Of a stretch of 64,000 nt of DNA, positions 46,407 to 56,300 are shown piece after piece. This DNA is from JABDMH01 sp965222645 (GTDB taxonomy: Bacteria; Bacteroidota; Bacteroidia; Chitinophagales; Saprospiraceae). Within the stretch, counting starts at the first letter, position 1. Every line of letters begins with the position of its first letter. Both the position numbers and the translations under genes were made by a program. The stretch is from positions 248,001-312,000 of the forward strand of contig OZ244968.1 in NCBI GenBank assembly GCA_965222645.1. Direction: 5' to 3'. Under the pieces are notes generated by a model. The model was not told the origin of the DNA. It did not search any database and saw nothing but the letters and a program-made list of their open reading frames with translations.

Positions 46407-47099
46407 ATGAGGAAAAGTATTGTGGTCCTTACGGGAGCGGGTATCAGTGCCGAAAGTGGTCTCAAAACCTTTAGGGATCAGGGAGGACTGTGGGAGGGTC
46501 ATGATGTGATGGAAGTAGCATCTCCGGAGGGATGGCAACGGAACCCGGAAATGGTGCTTGACTTTTATAACCAACGCAGGAGACAGTTGAGAGGAGCCAT
46601 GCCCAATAACGCGCACAAGGCCCTAAAAACACTCGAAGAATACCACGATGTCACCATTATTACACAAAATGTGGATGATCTGCACGAACGTGCAGGCAGT
46701 AAAAATGTGATACATCTCCACGGAGAGTTGCTAAAGATGCGGAGTACGGCTAGCTACCATCTCATCTATGACTGCACGGAGGATATTGTCCTGGGAGACC
46801 TTGCTGAAGACGGTGCTCAGTTGCGACCACATATTGTTTGGTTTGGCGAAAATGTACCGATGATGGAGCTCGCAAGTATTGAGACTCAAAAAGCGGAAAT
46901 CTTACTCATAGTTGGAACCTCGATGCAGGTGTATCCCGCTGCCAGTCTTGTACATTTTGCCCCTAAATATGTGCCCATTTATTATGTCGATCCGGCACCT
47001 CAGATTTCTGCAGAAATGGCGGCACGTGATGCCATTTCGCTCGTTAGGAAAAAAGCAAGCATTGGGGTGCAGGAGGTTGTCAATAAACTCATCGATTAG
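46407..47099 (+). CDS. cobB: NAD-dependent protein deacylase (sirtuin)
   Basis: A 230-residue sirtuin that removes acyl groups from lysines using NAD. VLTGAGISAESGLKTFRD (8-23) binds NAD, TQNVDDLHERAG (86-97) follows, and H105 in IHLHGE is the catalytic base. Y54 and R57 in FYNQRRR match the YxxR pair that sets class III enzymes (SIRT5/CobB type) towards succinyl or malonyl groups. The zinc module is degenerate: after HGE I see only one cysteine (C123) instead of four, as also occurs in some bacterial sirtuins. GTSMQVYPAA (170-180) completes the NAD site. Placed right behind nnr. Confidence 0.9.
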   Translation: MRKSIVVLTGAGISAESGLKTFRDQGGLWEGHDVMEVASPEGWQRNPEMVLDFYNQRRRQLRGAMPNNAHKALKTLEEYHDVTIITQNVDDLHERAGSKNVIHLHGELLKMRSTASYHLIYDCTEDIVLGDLAEDGAQLRPHIVWFGENVPMMELASIETQKAEILLIVGTSMQVYPAASLVHFAPKYVPIYYVDPAPQISAEMAARDAISLVRKKASIGVQEVVNKLID

Positions 47100-47210
47100 T
47101 CAGCAAAGGTCTTTACTGCAAAGAGAGGCATCTGGCAGAACCCTGACCATATAAATGATCTCTTGAGGCAGGTGCTGGAAATCCGGATTCATCTGACTTA
47201 ATACAAAGGT

Positions 47211-47741
47211 CTATTGTGGGCGATCTATGTGAAAAATGCCATAGACTAAATCACGCTGAGCCTTGGCCCCCAGGGTATTACGTACTTCTTTGTCGAGCAA
47301 GGATCCACCAATCTTCTCCACAGCACGCTGCGAACGAAGGTTGTCTTTTCGGATAAAGAAAATCACCACATCGACAAATTGTAAAGCGTAGTCAATCATA
47401 AGTCTTTTTACGGCACCGTTATACGTTCCACCCCAGAATTTACGGCCCAAAAATGACCATCCAATTTCGATCTTATCCTCGTGGTTTTCGACTAGCTGAA
47501 ACCTGCTGCTACCCGCAATTTCACCTGATTTGCGATCAAGGACTAGCAGGGCCCCTCCAGAAGCAATGGAATCGTCAAAGAATTTATCGAATCCCTTTTT
47601 GGTCGCTCTCTCCTTGACATGATGTTGCTCCCAGATCTTTGTATCAGAAGCGACTTTAAAAAGGGCCATCCGGTCAAACTCCTGAAGGGGTCGCAGGGTA
47701 ACGAGGTGATCCTCAAGAACAGGCTGCCTGTCGAAAATCAT
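47211..47741 (-). CDS. GNAT acetyltransferase, RimJ/RimL-like
   Basis: A 176-residue acetyl-CoA-dependent N-acetyltransferase (Acetyltransf_3). LEDHLVTLRPLQEFDRMALF starts the fold; IEIGWSFLGRKFWGGTYNGAVKRLMIDYAL covers the acetyl-CoA loop, and VVIFFIRKDNLRSQRAVEKIGG is the classical C-terminal N-x-R-S-Q-R-A-V-E-K motif. The substrate (ribosomal protein, small amine or antibiotic) cannot be told. Between sirtuin (convergent) and dnaK (41 bp upstream, same strand); it may be read through from dnaK. Confidence 0.85.
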   Translation of the reverse strand: MIFDRQPVLEDHLVTLRPLQEFDRMALFKVASDTKIWEQHHVKERATKKGFDKFFDDSIASGGALLVLDRKSGEIAGSSRFQLVENHEDKIEIGWSFLGRKFWGGTYNGAVKRLMIDYALQFVDVVIFFIRKDNLRSQRAVEKIGGSLLDKEVRNTLGAKAQRDLVYGIFHIDRPQ

Positions 47742-47781
47742 GTGGTACCCAAAACGTACTTATAGTCAGTAATTGAGAAAT

Positions 47782-49704
47782 CTACTTTTTATCATCAACT
47801 TCTTCAAACTCTACATCCGTCACATCTTCGGTATCACCTCCATCTCCAGGATCAGCTGTACTTCCGGGATCTCCAGACTGTCCGGCCGCACCGGCAGAAT
47901 CTTGTTGAGCCTGATAAATATCCTGACTTGCGCTGGCCCATGCATCATTAAGCACTTTTGAAGCGGCGTCAATCTGAGCTATATCTTCGCTTTTGTGCGC
48001 TGCCTTCAGGTCTGCCACTGCTTTCTCGATTTGCTCTTTTTTATCCGCTGGTATCTTATCTCCATATTCAGAAAGCTGCTTCTCTGTCTGGAAAATCAAG
48101 GCATCGGCTGCATTGATTTTGTCGATGCGCTCACGTGCCTGCTTATCCTCCTCTGCATTTGCCGAAGCTTCGCTTTTCATTCTTTCGATCTCCTCTTTTG
48201 ACAATCCGGTAGATGCTTCGATCCTAATTTTCTGCTCTTTCCCGGTGCCTTTGTCTTTAGCATGAACATTCAATATTCCATTGGCATCAATATCAAAAGT
48301 GACTTCGATTTGAGGCATTCCCCGTGGCGATGGTGGAATTCCATCCAGGATAAATCTTCCCACAGTCCTGTTATCTCTCGCCAACGGACGTTCTCCCTGC
48401 AGGATATGGATCTCAACACTGGGTTGATTATCCGCAGCGGTAGAGTACACTTTCGATTTCTTCGTCGGAATGGTAGAATTGGCGTCTATCACTACGTCGT
48501 ACACGCCGCCCATCGTCTCGATTCCCAGCGACAAAGGAGTAACATCGAGAAGAAGGACATCCTGCACATCACCACTCAGCACACCTCCCTGGATCGATGC
48601 CCCTACAGCTACCACTTCGTCCGGGTTAACACTTCGATTGGGCTTTTTACCAAAAAACTCTTCAACAGCCTGCTGAATTCTTGGGATCCTCGTTGAGCCA
48701 CCGACCAAGATAACTTCATCGATATCCGATTTTGATAGTCCTGCATCTTTCAATGCCTCTTCACAAGGTCTGAGGGTCCTGCTTACTAACCGGTCGGCCA
48801 ATTTCTCAAATTTGGCTCTGGAAATTTTCTGCACCAAATGCTTGGGTACACCGTCTACAGCAGTAATATAGGGAAGGTTTACTTCCGTTTCAGACGATGA
48901 TGATAACTCGATTTTAGCTTTCTCTGCAGCATCTTTCAGTCTCTGCAAAGCCATTGGATCTTTTCTCAAATCGATATTTTCATCCTTCTTAAAAGCCTCT
49001 GCCAAATCATCAATCAACACCTGGTCAAAATCATCACCACCCAGATGAGTATCACCATTTGTAGATTTCACTTCAAACACTCCATCCCCAAGCTCGAGGA
49101 TCGAAATGTCAAAAGTGCCACCACCCAAATCAAAGACTGCTATAGTTGCATCCTGACCTTTTTTATCGAGGCCATAGGCCAGTGCGGCAGCAGTGGGCTC
49201 ATTTATAATCCGGTTTATAGTAAGGCCGGCGATCTCACCCGCTTCCTTAGTGGCCTGCCTCTGAGAATCGTTGAAATAGGCAGGTACAGTGACCACCGCT
49301 TCTGCCACCTCCGTTCCGAGGTAATCTTCAGCAACTTTCTTCATTTTTTGCAGAATCATGGCCGAGATCTCCTGGGGTGTATAGGCCCTGCCTTCGATAT
49401 CGATCCGCACAGTGTCATTATCCCCTTTCGTTACTTTATAGGGCACCCTTCCTGCTTCCTCTGTTACTTCGGAGTAGCGGGATCCCATAAAACGTTTTAT
49501 CGAGAAAATCGTCCTTGTAGGATTTGTTATGGCCTGGCGTTTTGCTGGATCACCAATTTTGCGTTCCCCATTGTCCATAAAGGCGACCACCGAAGGAGTC
49601 GTGCGCCTACCTTCATCATTGGGTATCACTACAGGCTCGTTGCCCTCCATCACTGCGACACACGAGTTTGTCGTCCCCAGATCAATTCCAATTATTTTTC
49701 CCAT
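47782..49704 (-). CDS. dnaK: Hsp70 chaperone DnaK
   Basis: A 640-residue ATP-driven chaperone. It begins MGKIIGIDLGTTNSCVAV and carries IFDLGGGTFDISIL and VILVGGSTRIPRIQ, the three Hsp70 signatures of the ATPase domain (1-380). The substrate-binding domain starts near DVTPLSLGIETMGG, and the C-terminus ends with EDVTDVEFEEVDDKK, as usual for bacterial DnaK. Neither grpE nor dnaJ is in the window, so dnaK stands apart from the classical operon, as is common in Bacteroidota. A possible control site lies 125-150 bp upstream. Confidence 0.97.
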   Translation of the reverse strand: MGKIIGIDLGTTNSCVAVMEGNEPVVIPNDEGRRTTPSVVAFMDNGERKIGDPAKRQAITNPTRTIFSIKRFMGSRYSEVTEEAGRVPYKVTKGDNDTVRIDIEGRAYTPQEISAMILQKMKKVAEDYLGTEVAEAVVTVPAYFNDSQRQATKEAGEIAGLTINRIINEPTAAALAYGLDKKGQDATIAVFDLGGGTFDISILELGDGVFEVKSTNGDTHLGGDDFDQVLIDDLAEAFKKDENIDLRKDPMALQRLKDAAEKAKIELSSSSETEVNLPYITAVDGVPKHLVQKISRAKFEKLADRLVSRTLRPCEEALKDAGLSKSDIDEVILVGGSTRIPRIQQAVEEFFGKKPNRSVNPDEVVAVGASIQGGVLSGDVQDVLLLDVTPLSLGIETMGGVYDVVIDANSTIPTKKSKVYSTAADNQPSVEIHILQGERPLARDNRTVGRFILDGIPPSPRGMPQIEVTFDIDANGILNVHAKDKGTGKEQKIRIEASTGLSKEEIERMKSEASANAEEDKQARERIDKINAADALIFQTEKQLSEYGDKIPADKKEQIEKAVADLKAAHKSEDIAQIDAASKVLNDAWASASQDIYQAQQDSAGAAGQSGDPGSTADPGDGGDTEDVTDVEFEEVDDKK

Positions 49705-50015
49705 TTATATTATTTTAATCTATTCTAATATGTTTGCTGCTCTTAGGGCTCAATTTAAGTGCCAACAGAGGTATCCGAACATTTAGTCAGGTTAATTGCC
49801 AATTTTTCTGAGCAAGTGAGGAATTATCCTGACATTATACTGACAAAACGTCAGCAAAACGAATCATATCAACAGCGTATTACAGGTTTATCCAGTTAAA
49901 AACAGGGCAATTCTGAAGATTTCCCATTCTGCTTTTCTCGCCTTTACAGATTATCGAGATATCCAGATTAGTCACCTGATTTAGCTAACTTTCCGAGCTC
50001 ATTGGCAAATTTATC
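49705..50015. other. Divergent intergenic region dnaK-panB
   Basis: 311 bp, AT-rich, between divergent dnaK and panB. It must hold both promoters, but I cannot find a good TAnnTTTG pair for either; TACCTCTG on the minus strand near 49770 is one base off. The repeated CTGAC/GTCAG motif is listed separately. Confidence 0.5.
49829..49854. promoter_or_regulatory. CTGAC/GTCAG repeat, possible heat-shock operator
   Basis: CTGAC occurs at 49829 and 49840 and is followed by AAAAC and its inverse GTCAG (49850-49854), giving CTGAC-AAAAC-GTCAG. Inverted TGAC/GTCA motifs of this type could be an operator for a stress regulator acting on dnaK. This is a guess from place and symmetry, not a match to a characterised site. 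Confidence 0.3.
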
Positions 50016-50831
50016 ATGGCAGCAAACAAAGAAGTAAAAAGGGTCACAGTGCATACCCTTAAACGCATGAAGAAGAAGGGAGAGCGCATCAGTATGCTCA
50101 CGGCGTATGACTATTCGATGGCCAGGATATTGGATGCAGCAGGAATTGAGGTATTGCTTGTGGGTGATTCTGCTTCAAACGTTATGGCCGGTCACGAAAC
50201 CACACTTCCGATTACTCTTGACCAGATGATCTATCATGCCAGCAGTGTAATTCGGGCAATAAACAGAGCACTGGTGGTTGTCGATCTACCCTTTGGCACA
50301 TATCAAGGCAATAGCAGGAAAGCTCTTGGATCGGCGATCAGAATTATGAAGGAAGCAGGAGCGCATGCCGTCAAATTAGAAGGTGGAGTTGCTGTCAAAG
50401 ATTCGATTAAGAGAATCCTGAAAGCCGGAGTGCCCGTCATGGGACATTTGGGTCTCACACCACAATCGATATATAAATTTGGCACTTACGTCGTGAGAGC
50501 CAGGCAAGAAGATGAGGCTGAACAACTGCGATCTGATGCGCTACTGCTTGAATCCCTGGGCTGTTTTGGAATTGTTCTGGAGAAGATTCCCAGCGATCTG
50601 GCAAAGGAGGTTGCAGAAATAGTATCAATTCCCGTGATCGGAATTGGAGCCGGACCCCATGTGGATGGACAGGTATTGGTCACGCATGACATGCTCGGTA
50701 TTTCTAAGGAATTTAGGCCGAGATTCTTGCGGGTATATGCTCATCTGTACGAATCGATCAAAGAAGCTGCTGAGGCCTACTTGCAGGATGTGAAGGATCG
50801 AAACTTTCCATCCGATTCAGAGGCATACTGA
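50016..50831 (+). CDS. panB: 3-methyl-2-oxobutanoate hydroxymethyltransferase
   Basis: A 271-residue enzyme that makes ketopantoate from alpha-ketoisovalerate and methylene-tetrahydrofolate, the first step of pantothenate and CoA synthesis. It shows VLLVGDSASNVMAGHETTLPIT (metal Asp), VVDLPFGTYQ, AVKLEGG and PVMGHLGLTPQS, and the catalytic glutamate region VLEKIPS. The length is normal. MltG follows after 24 bp and tilS after that, on the same strand. No other pan genes are nearby. Confidence 0.95.
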   Translation: MAANKEVKRVTVHTLKRMKKKGERISMLTAYDYSMARILDAAGIEVLLVGDSASNVMAGHETTLPITLDQMIYHASSVIRAINRALVVVDLPFGTYQGNSRKALGSAIRIMKEAGAHAVKLEGGVAVKDSIKRILKAGVPVMGHLGLTPQSIYKFGTYVVRARQEDEAEQLRSDALLLESLGCFGIVLEKIPSDLAKEVAEIVSIPVIGIGAGPHVDGQVLVTHDMLGISKEFRPRFLRVYAHLYESIKEAAEAYLQDVKDRNFPSDSEAY

Positions 50832-50855
50832 TCCAAAAGCGAAAAGAAAAAGATA

Positions 50856-51899
50856 TTGAATTCACAAAAAGGTAAACGCAGGACACTAATTATCCTACTT
50901 CTTGTAGTCCTTGTTGGTTTGGCTGCAGTGGGATTTTATTTCTACCGGGTTATACAACTGCCCAATTCCGCACTGGACGACCATAAGGTGATTTACATTC
51001 CATCAGGATCAACATTTGCGGAGGTCACCAGTCTGCTACTCGACTCAGGAGTCATTGAAGACAGGCAATCTTTTGAAAACGTGGCGCAATGGATGAAGTA
51101 TTCGAACAATGTCAAAGCAGGTAAGTATCAAATTGATCCGGGATGGAGCAATCGTAACCTGGTGCGACATTTACGGGCGGGTAATCAGGCGCCGGTAAAT
51201 TTGGTCATAAATAATGTGCGGACGATAAATGAACTGGCTGGAAAAATTGGCCGGCAACTAGAGTTGGATTCTACAGAACTGGTCAGCTATATCATGGACC
51301 CATCGACTCTTGAAAAATACAAGCTAAATGCCAATAACATTTTATCGCTTTTCATACCAAACACTTATCAACTTTTTTGGACTACACCCAGTGATGAATT
51401 GGTCGCCCGTTTTGAAGGAGAGCATAATAAATTCTGGACTTCAAACAACCGGGATAGTAAAGCCCAGGATCTGGGAATGTCCCGGGCTGAAGTATATGCG
51501 CTGGCATCAATTGTAGAAAAAGAAACCCAGCTCAAGTCCGAACGTGCGAGAGTAGCAGGATTGTATTTGAATCGAATTGAGTTGGGCATGCCTTTACAGG
51601 CCGATCCCACAGTGGTATTTGCTACGAAGAAATTTGATTTGAGGAGGGTGCTCAATGTCCATCTCAAATTTGACTCTCCTTACAACACTTATTTGCATCG
51701 CGGAGTACCACCGGGCCCAATATACATGCCTTCCATTTCTAGTTTGGATGCGGTACTGGATCATGAAAAGCACGACTATATCTATATGTGTGCTAAACCG
51801 GACAATAGTGGCACACATGCATTCGCTGCTTCCAGCGAGCAGCACGGTGTCCATGCGCGTGCTTACAGGCGGTGGCTTGATAGTCGTGGCATCAGATAA
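50856..51899 (+). CDS. mltG: Endolytic murein transglycosylase MltG
   Basis: A 347-residue cell-wall enzyme that cuts nascent glycan strands and so sets their length. It starts at TTG; no ATG lies before the membrane helix (LIILLLVVLVGLAAVGFYFY, about 11-30). A LysM-like region follows (about 40-110), then the YceG catalytic domain, with the catalytic glutamate in ASIVEKETQ (E221) and QADPTVVFA and PPGPIYMPS later. HAFAASSEQHGVHARAYR near the end is the family's final motif (F-x-x-S-x-x-E-H). Between panB and tilS. Confidence 0.92.
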   Translation: MNSQKGKRRTLIILLLVVLVGLAAVGFYFYRVIQLPNSALDDHKVIYIPSGSTFAEVTSLLLDSGVIEDRQSFENVAQWMKYSNNVKAGKYQIDPGWSNRNLVRHLRAGNQAPVNLVINNVRTINELAGKIGRQLELDSTELVSYIMDPSTLEKYKLNANNILSLFIPNTYQLFWTTPSDELVARFEGEHNKFWTSNNRDSKAQDLGMSRAEVYALASIVEKETQLKSERARVAGLYLNRIELGMPLQADPTVVFATKKFDLRRVLNVHLKFDSPYNTYLHRGVPPGPIYMPSISSLDAVLDHEKHDYIYMCAKPDNSGTHAFAASSEQHGVHARAYRRWLDSRGIR

Positions 51900-51942
51900 T
51901 AAAGGTCGTAAAAAGCGGGTTTGAATACCCATAACATAAAGG

Positions 51943-53271
51943 GTGGAAAATCAAATTGTTCAGTACATTGCACAACATCAATTATGCACTAAGAAGGATA
52001 GGATCCTTGTCGCTGTGAGCGGTGGAATCGATTCTATGGTGCTACTTCATTTACTAAAAAAGTTAGGGTATGAGATTTCCATAGCTCATTGTAATTTTAA
52101 ATTAAGGGGGAAATCATCGGATAGGGATGAGGATTTTGTGAGGAGACAATGCATACTTTACGAATTGCCATTTTTTAGTAAATCATTTGATATCGATTCT
52201 TACCGTGTCAAAAGCAAAACAGGTATTCAAGAAGCTGCCAGGGATCTGAGATACCAGTGGTTTTCAGATGTTATGGAGGCCAATAATTTGGATTTGCTGG
52301 CCGTAGCTCATCACGTAGATGATCAAATCGAAACCGTCCTCCTCAACGTAATAAGGGGTGCTGGTATTTTTGGTCTTTCAGGAATGCAACCTAAGAGGCG
52401 ACACATTATTAGACCCATGCTTAGTATTAAGAAGTCTGAAATTATCGATTATGCCCATATCAACAATATTGAATTTCGAGAAGATAGCAGCAATAAAGAG
52501 TCAAAATACCGTAGAAATTATTTGCGCAACAAATGGCTACCAAGTATTGAAAAAAAAATCCCTTCTTTTAAAAATCGGATGGCCGAGAATATTTTGATTT
52601 GGCAAAAGAGTACACGACTCCTTCAGGGATTAATTGATGAGCAATTAAACCCTTATAAGACTACAGACGGCCACCAGATAAGTCTTGATTTGTATAGAAT
52701 TGAGAAGTCGCTGAGAGACCTGGTAGTTTTTCGCTGGCTGCAACCTTATGGTTTTAATTATAGCCAGGTACTTCAAATGGTCAAATGCATCGAGGAAGAT
52801 AGCTCCGGAAAAATGTTTTACAGTAAAAAGAATCGGGTTTCTTCAGATAGAAAACGACTCATATTGTCAAGTTTGAACACCTCAAAAACCGGAGAGATTC
52901 TTATAGAAAGGGATCAAAAGACAATCAGCCTTGAGGAAGGAACGCTTGAATTTAAACTCCTGACCAGAAATGATGAAATTCAATTTGAAAATCGAATAGC
53001 TTTTCTCGACTTACACAAGATTAAATACCCACTTAAATTAAGGAAATGGAAACCAGGTGATTTTTTTAAGCCACTCGGACTGAAGGGTAAAAAACAAAAG
53101 ATTAAAAAATATTTTTCGAATAATAAGTTTAATCATTTTGAAAAAGAGCGACAGTGGTTGCTTTGCACTAAAGATAGAATATGTTGGATTGTGGGTGAGC
53201 GCATGGATGACCGCTTTAAAATCGACGATAGTACGAAGTATGTATTGAAAGTAATTTGGCAGACCACATAA
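51943..53271 (+). CDS. tilS: tRNA(Ile)-lysidine synthase
   Basis: A 442-residue enzyme that changes the anticodon C34 of the minor isoleucine tRNA to lysidine so that it reads AUA. It starts at GTG, 43 bp after mltG. The ATP-pyrophosphatase loop is VAVSGGIDSMVLLHLL (S26-S31). IAHCNFKLRGKSSDRDEDFVR and AVAHHVDDQIETVLLNVIRG follow, then the TilS C-terminal domain with LRKWKPGDFFKPLGLKGKKQKIKKYF. This copy is more AT-rich than its neighbours in the second half. Its transcript may run into the terminator region of the convergent gene. Confidence 0.95.
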   Translation: MENQIVQYIAQHQLCTKKDRILVAVSGGIDSMVLLHLLKKLGYEISIAHCNFKLRGKSSDRDEDFVRRQCILYELPFFSKSFDIDSYRVKSKTGIQEAARDLRYQWFSDVMEANNLDLLAVAHHVDDQIETVLLNVIRGAGIFGLSGMQPKRRHIIRPMLSIKKSEIIDYAHINNIEFREDSSNKESKYRRNYLRNKWLPSIEKKIPSFKNRMAENILIWQKSTRLLQGLIDEQLNPYKTTDGHQISLDLYRIEKSLRDLVVFRWLQPYGFNYSQVLQMVKCIEEDSSGKMFYSKKNRVSSDRKRLILSSLNTSKTGEILIERDQKTISLEEGTLEFKLLTRNDEIQFENRIAFLDLHKIKYPLKLRKWKPGDFFKPLGLKGKKQKIKKYFSNNKFNHFEKERQWLLCTKDRICWIVGERMDDRFKIDDSTKYVLKVIWQTT

Positions 53272-53273
53272 AG

Positions 53274-53317
53274 CAAAAAAAGGAACCCCCTCAGACGCAA
53301 TAATGTGACCGAGGGGG
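53274..53317 (-). terminator. Intrinsic terminator of the 1647-residue gene
   Basis: On the minus strand CCCCCTC (53317-53311) and GAGGGGG (53292-53286) form a 7-bp GC stem and are followed by TTCCTTTTTTT. It lies 37 bp after the stop of the T9SS type A gene. An A-run before the stem on the plus strand offers less support for use after tilS. Confidence 0.75.
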
Positions 53318-53353
53318 ATAACCAAAACATAGCGCAATAATTACCTCATGATA

Positions 53354-56300
53354 TTATCGGAAAAATGCCATTTTCCTTGTTTCAGTTTTATCCTTTGTTT
53401 TTATCGTGTAATAATAAATACCGGGCAATTTGAGATCATTTTTCCCAATAATTAATGTGTTGTCACCGCTTTTATAATTTCTATGCAATCTCATAATTTC
53501 TCTTCCGTGAATATCCGACAAACTGAAATTGACCTCACTATCCGATTCTATATAGAAAGGGATTCTGGTTTCTTCCTGAAATGGATTGGGTTCGTTTTGC
53601 ATCACTAAAAGCCTCTCACTGTCTACTCCTTCAAAAGAAAGAGTAAGCGGCAGCGGATGATAGGGATCTTCATAGATTTCTGCGCGTAATTGTTTTGGAA
53701 CCAGCGCAATAGCATTACTTATTTTGCCCTCCTCCAGTGCCGTGAATTTCAATTCGAACAAAGCCTCCTGTCCATTGATCACAGTCCCTTCCGAAATCCA
53801 ACTGCAATAAAGTCTTCCCGAATCTATTCGTGAGAGACCCAGGTCCTCGTCCCTAAGCTGAAGTACTCCTAAATCACCGGCTTTTTCAAATTTTAAAAGA
53901 TCTGGATCGAAATGCAATTCAAATTGCAAGCCCTCGAGATGTTGATCCGACTGTATGACCGGTTGGATCGTAACACTCTCATTTTTACTAAATCTGGAAT
54001 CCTCTTGCACCATTACTACTCCCTCTCCCGATCTACCTGCTTTAGTTCCAGGATGATCCTGATTTAAGTCACCTATCTTTATCCCAATAAAATCTACAGA
54101 TTGAATCTCCTCAGAAATCTCTCCTTCATATATCTGTGGAAAATCTTCTGCTTCCGGCAGATCAGTCAAGAAATCATAGCCGGACCAAACGAAACGCCAG
54201 GATTTTCCCCCTGCTATTTCCTGAGAGTTGTTTACCACAAAATTTCTTAGAGCCAAGAGGTCTGTTGCATTGATGATTCCGTCAAATGTAACATCAGAAG
54301 CAATTCTCAAATAGGGATCCGTTATTGCTACCGTGTTATTTATATGATTGGCCAATATAATTAGGTCTGCTGTTGTCACACCGACAGGATCATCACCTTC
54401 CTTAGCAGGAGATAAGAGAAAGTCGTCACCCAATAAAAAGGACATCGAATAACCTCCAGAATCATCCGTAATCGCAATCTGTGTGGGACGACTGCCGCTT
54501 TCACCAAATACCTGAGCATTTGCCACGGAAAGTTCATTTTGCGTCTTGATCGACCCCTCCACAGTGGCCAAATCCGCCTGCGTGGAACTGTCACATGCTT
54601 CCAGATTGTTCTGGATGATCAGGGTCACATCGCAGTAATCTGCACTTCCAGTGGGAGATACTACCCACATGCGAATAATGTGAATACCCTGATCAAAACA
54701 ATCAAATTTCATATGATCTTTTGCCAGTGAAGTATCCAGGACATTATCAGCTGGAAATTCAATCAAATACGTCAAATCATCATCGTTGAATCCACATGGT
54801 GCCTGGCTGCTGTGGTTAAACTCATTTGCCCAAAGGATTCCCGTTCCTCCATCCGCTACACCATCATTGTCCTTATCTTCCGGTACAAGATCGATCGTCA
54901 GCGATGTCAAGCACACCGGAGTCGGTTTTTTACCAATTTCTACTGCGAAGTCATAATTGCAATAACTTTCGTTTTGACATTCATCCACTACGCGAACTCG
55001 CAGATGGTAACTCCCATGAGTAAGCTCTCTGGCTTCAATTGTGGCAAAGTCATCTACCTGCTGTTGGAATTCTCCGTTTCCCGATCGTACAACACCCGCG
55101 GAATCCTCTAATAATTCCCAGTAGTAACTGAGCACTCCGCAGACGTCACTTCCATCCAATGTCGCTTGAAAATCGTAGGTGCAGCTCGCAGAGCTAATAG
55201 TACCACCATCTTCCACAGGGCCTGTGATAATACACTCCGGAGGTACGGTGTCGACCACAACGATTTTTTGCACATGTGATGCTGAAACCATACCGGATTG
55301 TCTCCACCATTTTCCGGATGGCCGATCATTTTGACACCAGTCGGCAAAATACCATGTGCGGATTATCTTGTGGCAGGCCCGGTCACCTCCCACGATTTTA
55401 AACACCTTATCTTCATGAGCTATCCCCACAATCCTGCAGTCATCATCGAACTGATATTCTGGGATTCCCGTAATTTGAGGGTCAGCGGCTCCCACAACCT
55501 GCCCACTCCCCTCTGGATCATACTCGATCCCGCATGAGTAGACCTCAGTATCCTCCGGGAGCGCAAACATTTCTTTTTGCAACCGGCAATCGTTAAAGAC
55601 GGAGATCTTCTGAACCCTGGTGACAGTGTCGGGCATATGTACCGTGCTACCCTCCACTTCCGATATGCATTCTTGCCATATCTTGAATTTGCGGTAGATG
55701 TACCCTTGACCACAATGGTCGATGTCTGACCAAACGGTCTGCTCACACTTGACATTTTCGCTGCAATTGACCAGGACAAAGCCCTGATTGAGTATAGTCG
55801 AGTCCCCATCATATTTGCACTCCGATATCAGAGAGTCAACCCAGAGATAACCGAGGTGATCATCATAGACCCTCACTTGATTCACGGTCTCAGTGCATTC
55901 GCATGCACTGTCATGTAGGATTAAATCCCGTTTTACTTCCAAACCCTCTCCATTTAGCCATTCTCCATGAGGCCCAATCCAAGCTTTCTGGTAACCCCCA
56001 AAAATTTCATCAAGAAGTTGCATGGATGCATATTGTCCTTCTTCCGCATCTGATACGATGGTCTGCAGTGAAACGGGGTGATCTGAATCCGGATGATCGT
56101 ATCGCCTTTCCTTAAATGTCTTGCAGGTAATATCAACATCGGAACTAACATCCTGTACGACGCTCACCGGTGTTCTGTCCTCCACTAATACGGAGGTCCA
56201 CGTTTTGCTCCAATTACACCAGTAGTCCATGACCAGTAGCTCAATTGTCACTTTTTGACACGCATCCTGACATCCTACCGGAATCTCAAAACTCCAGCCT

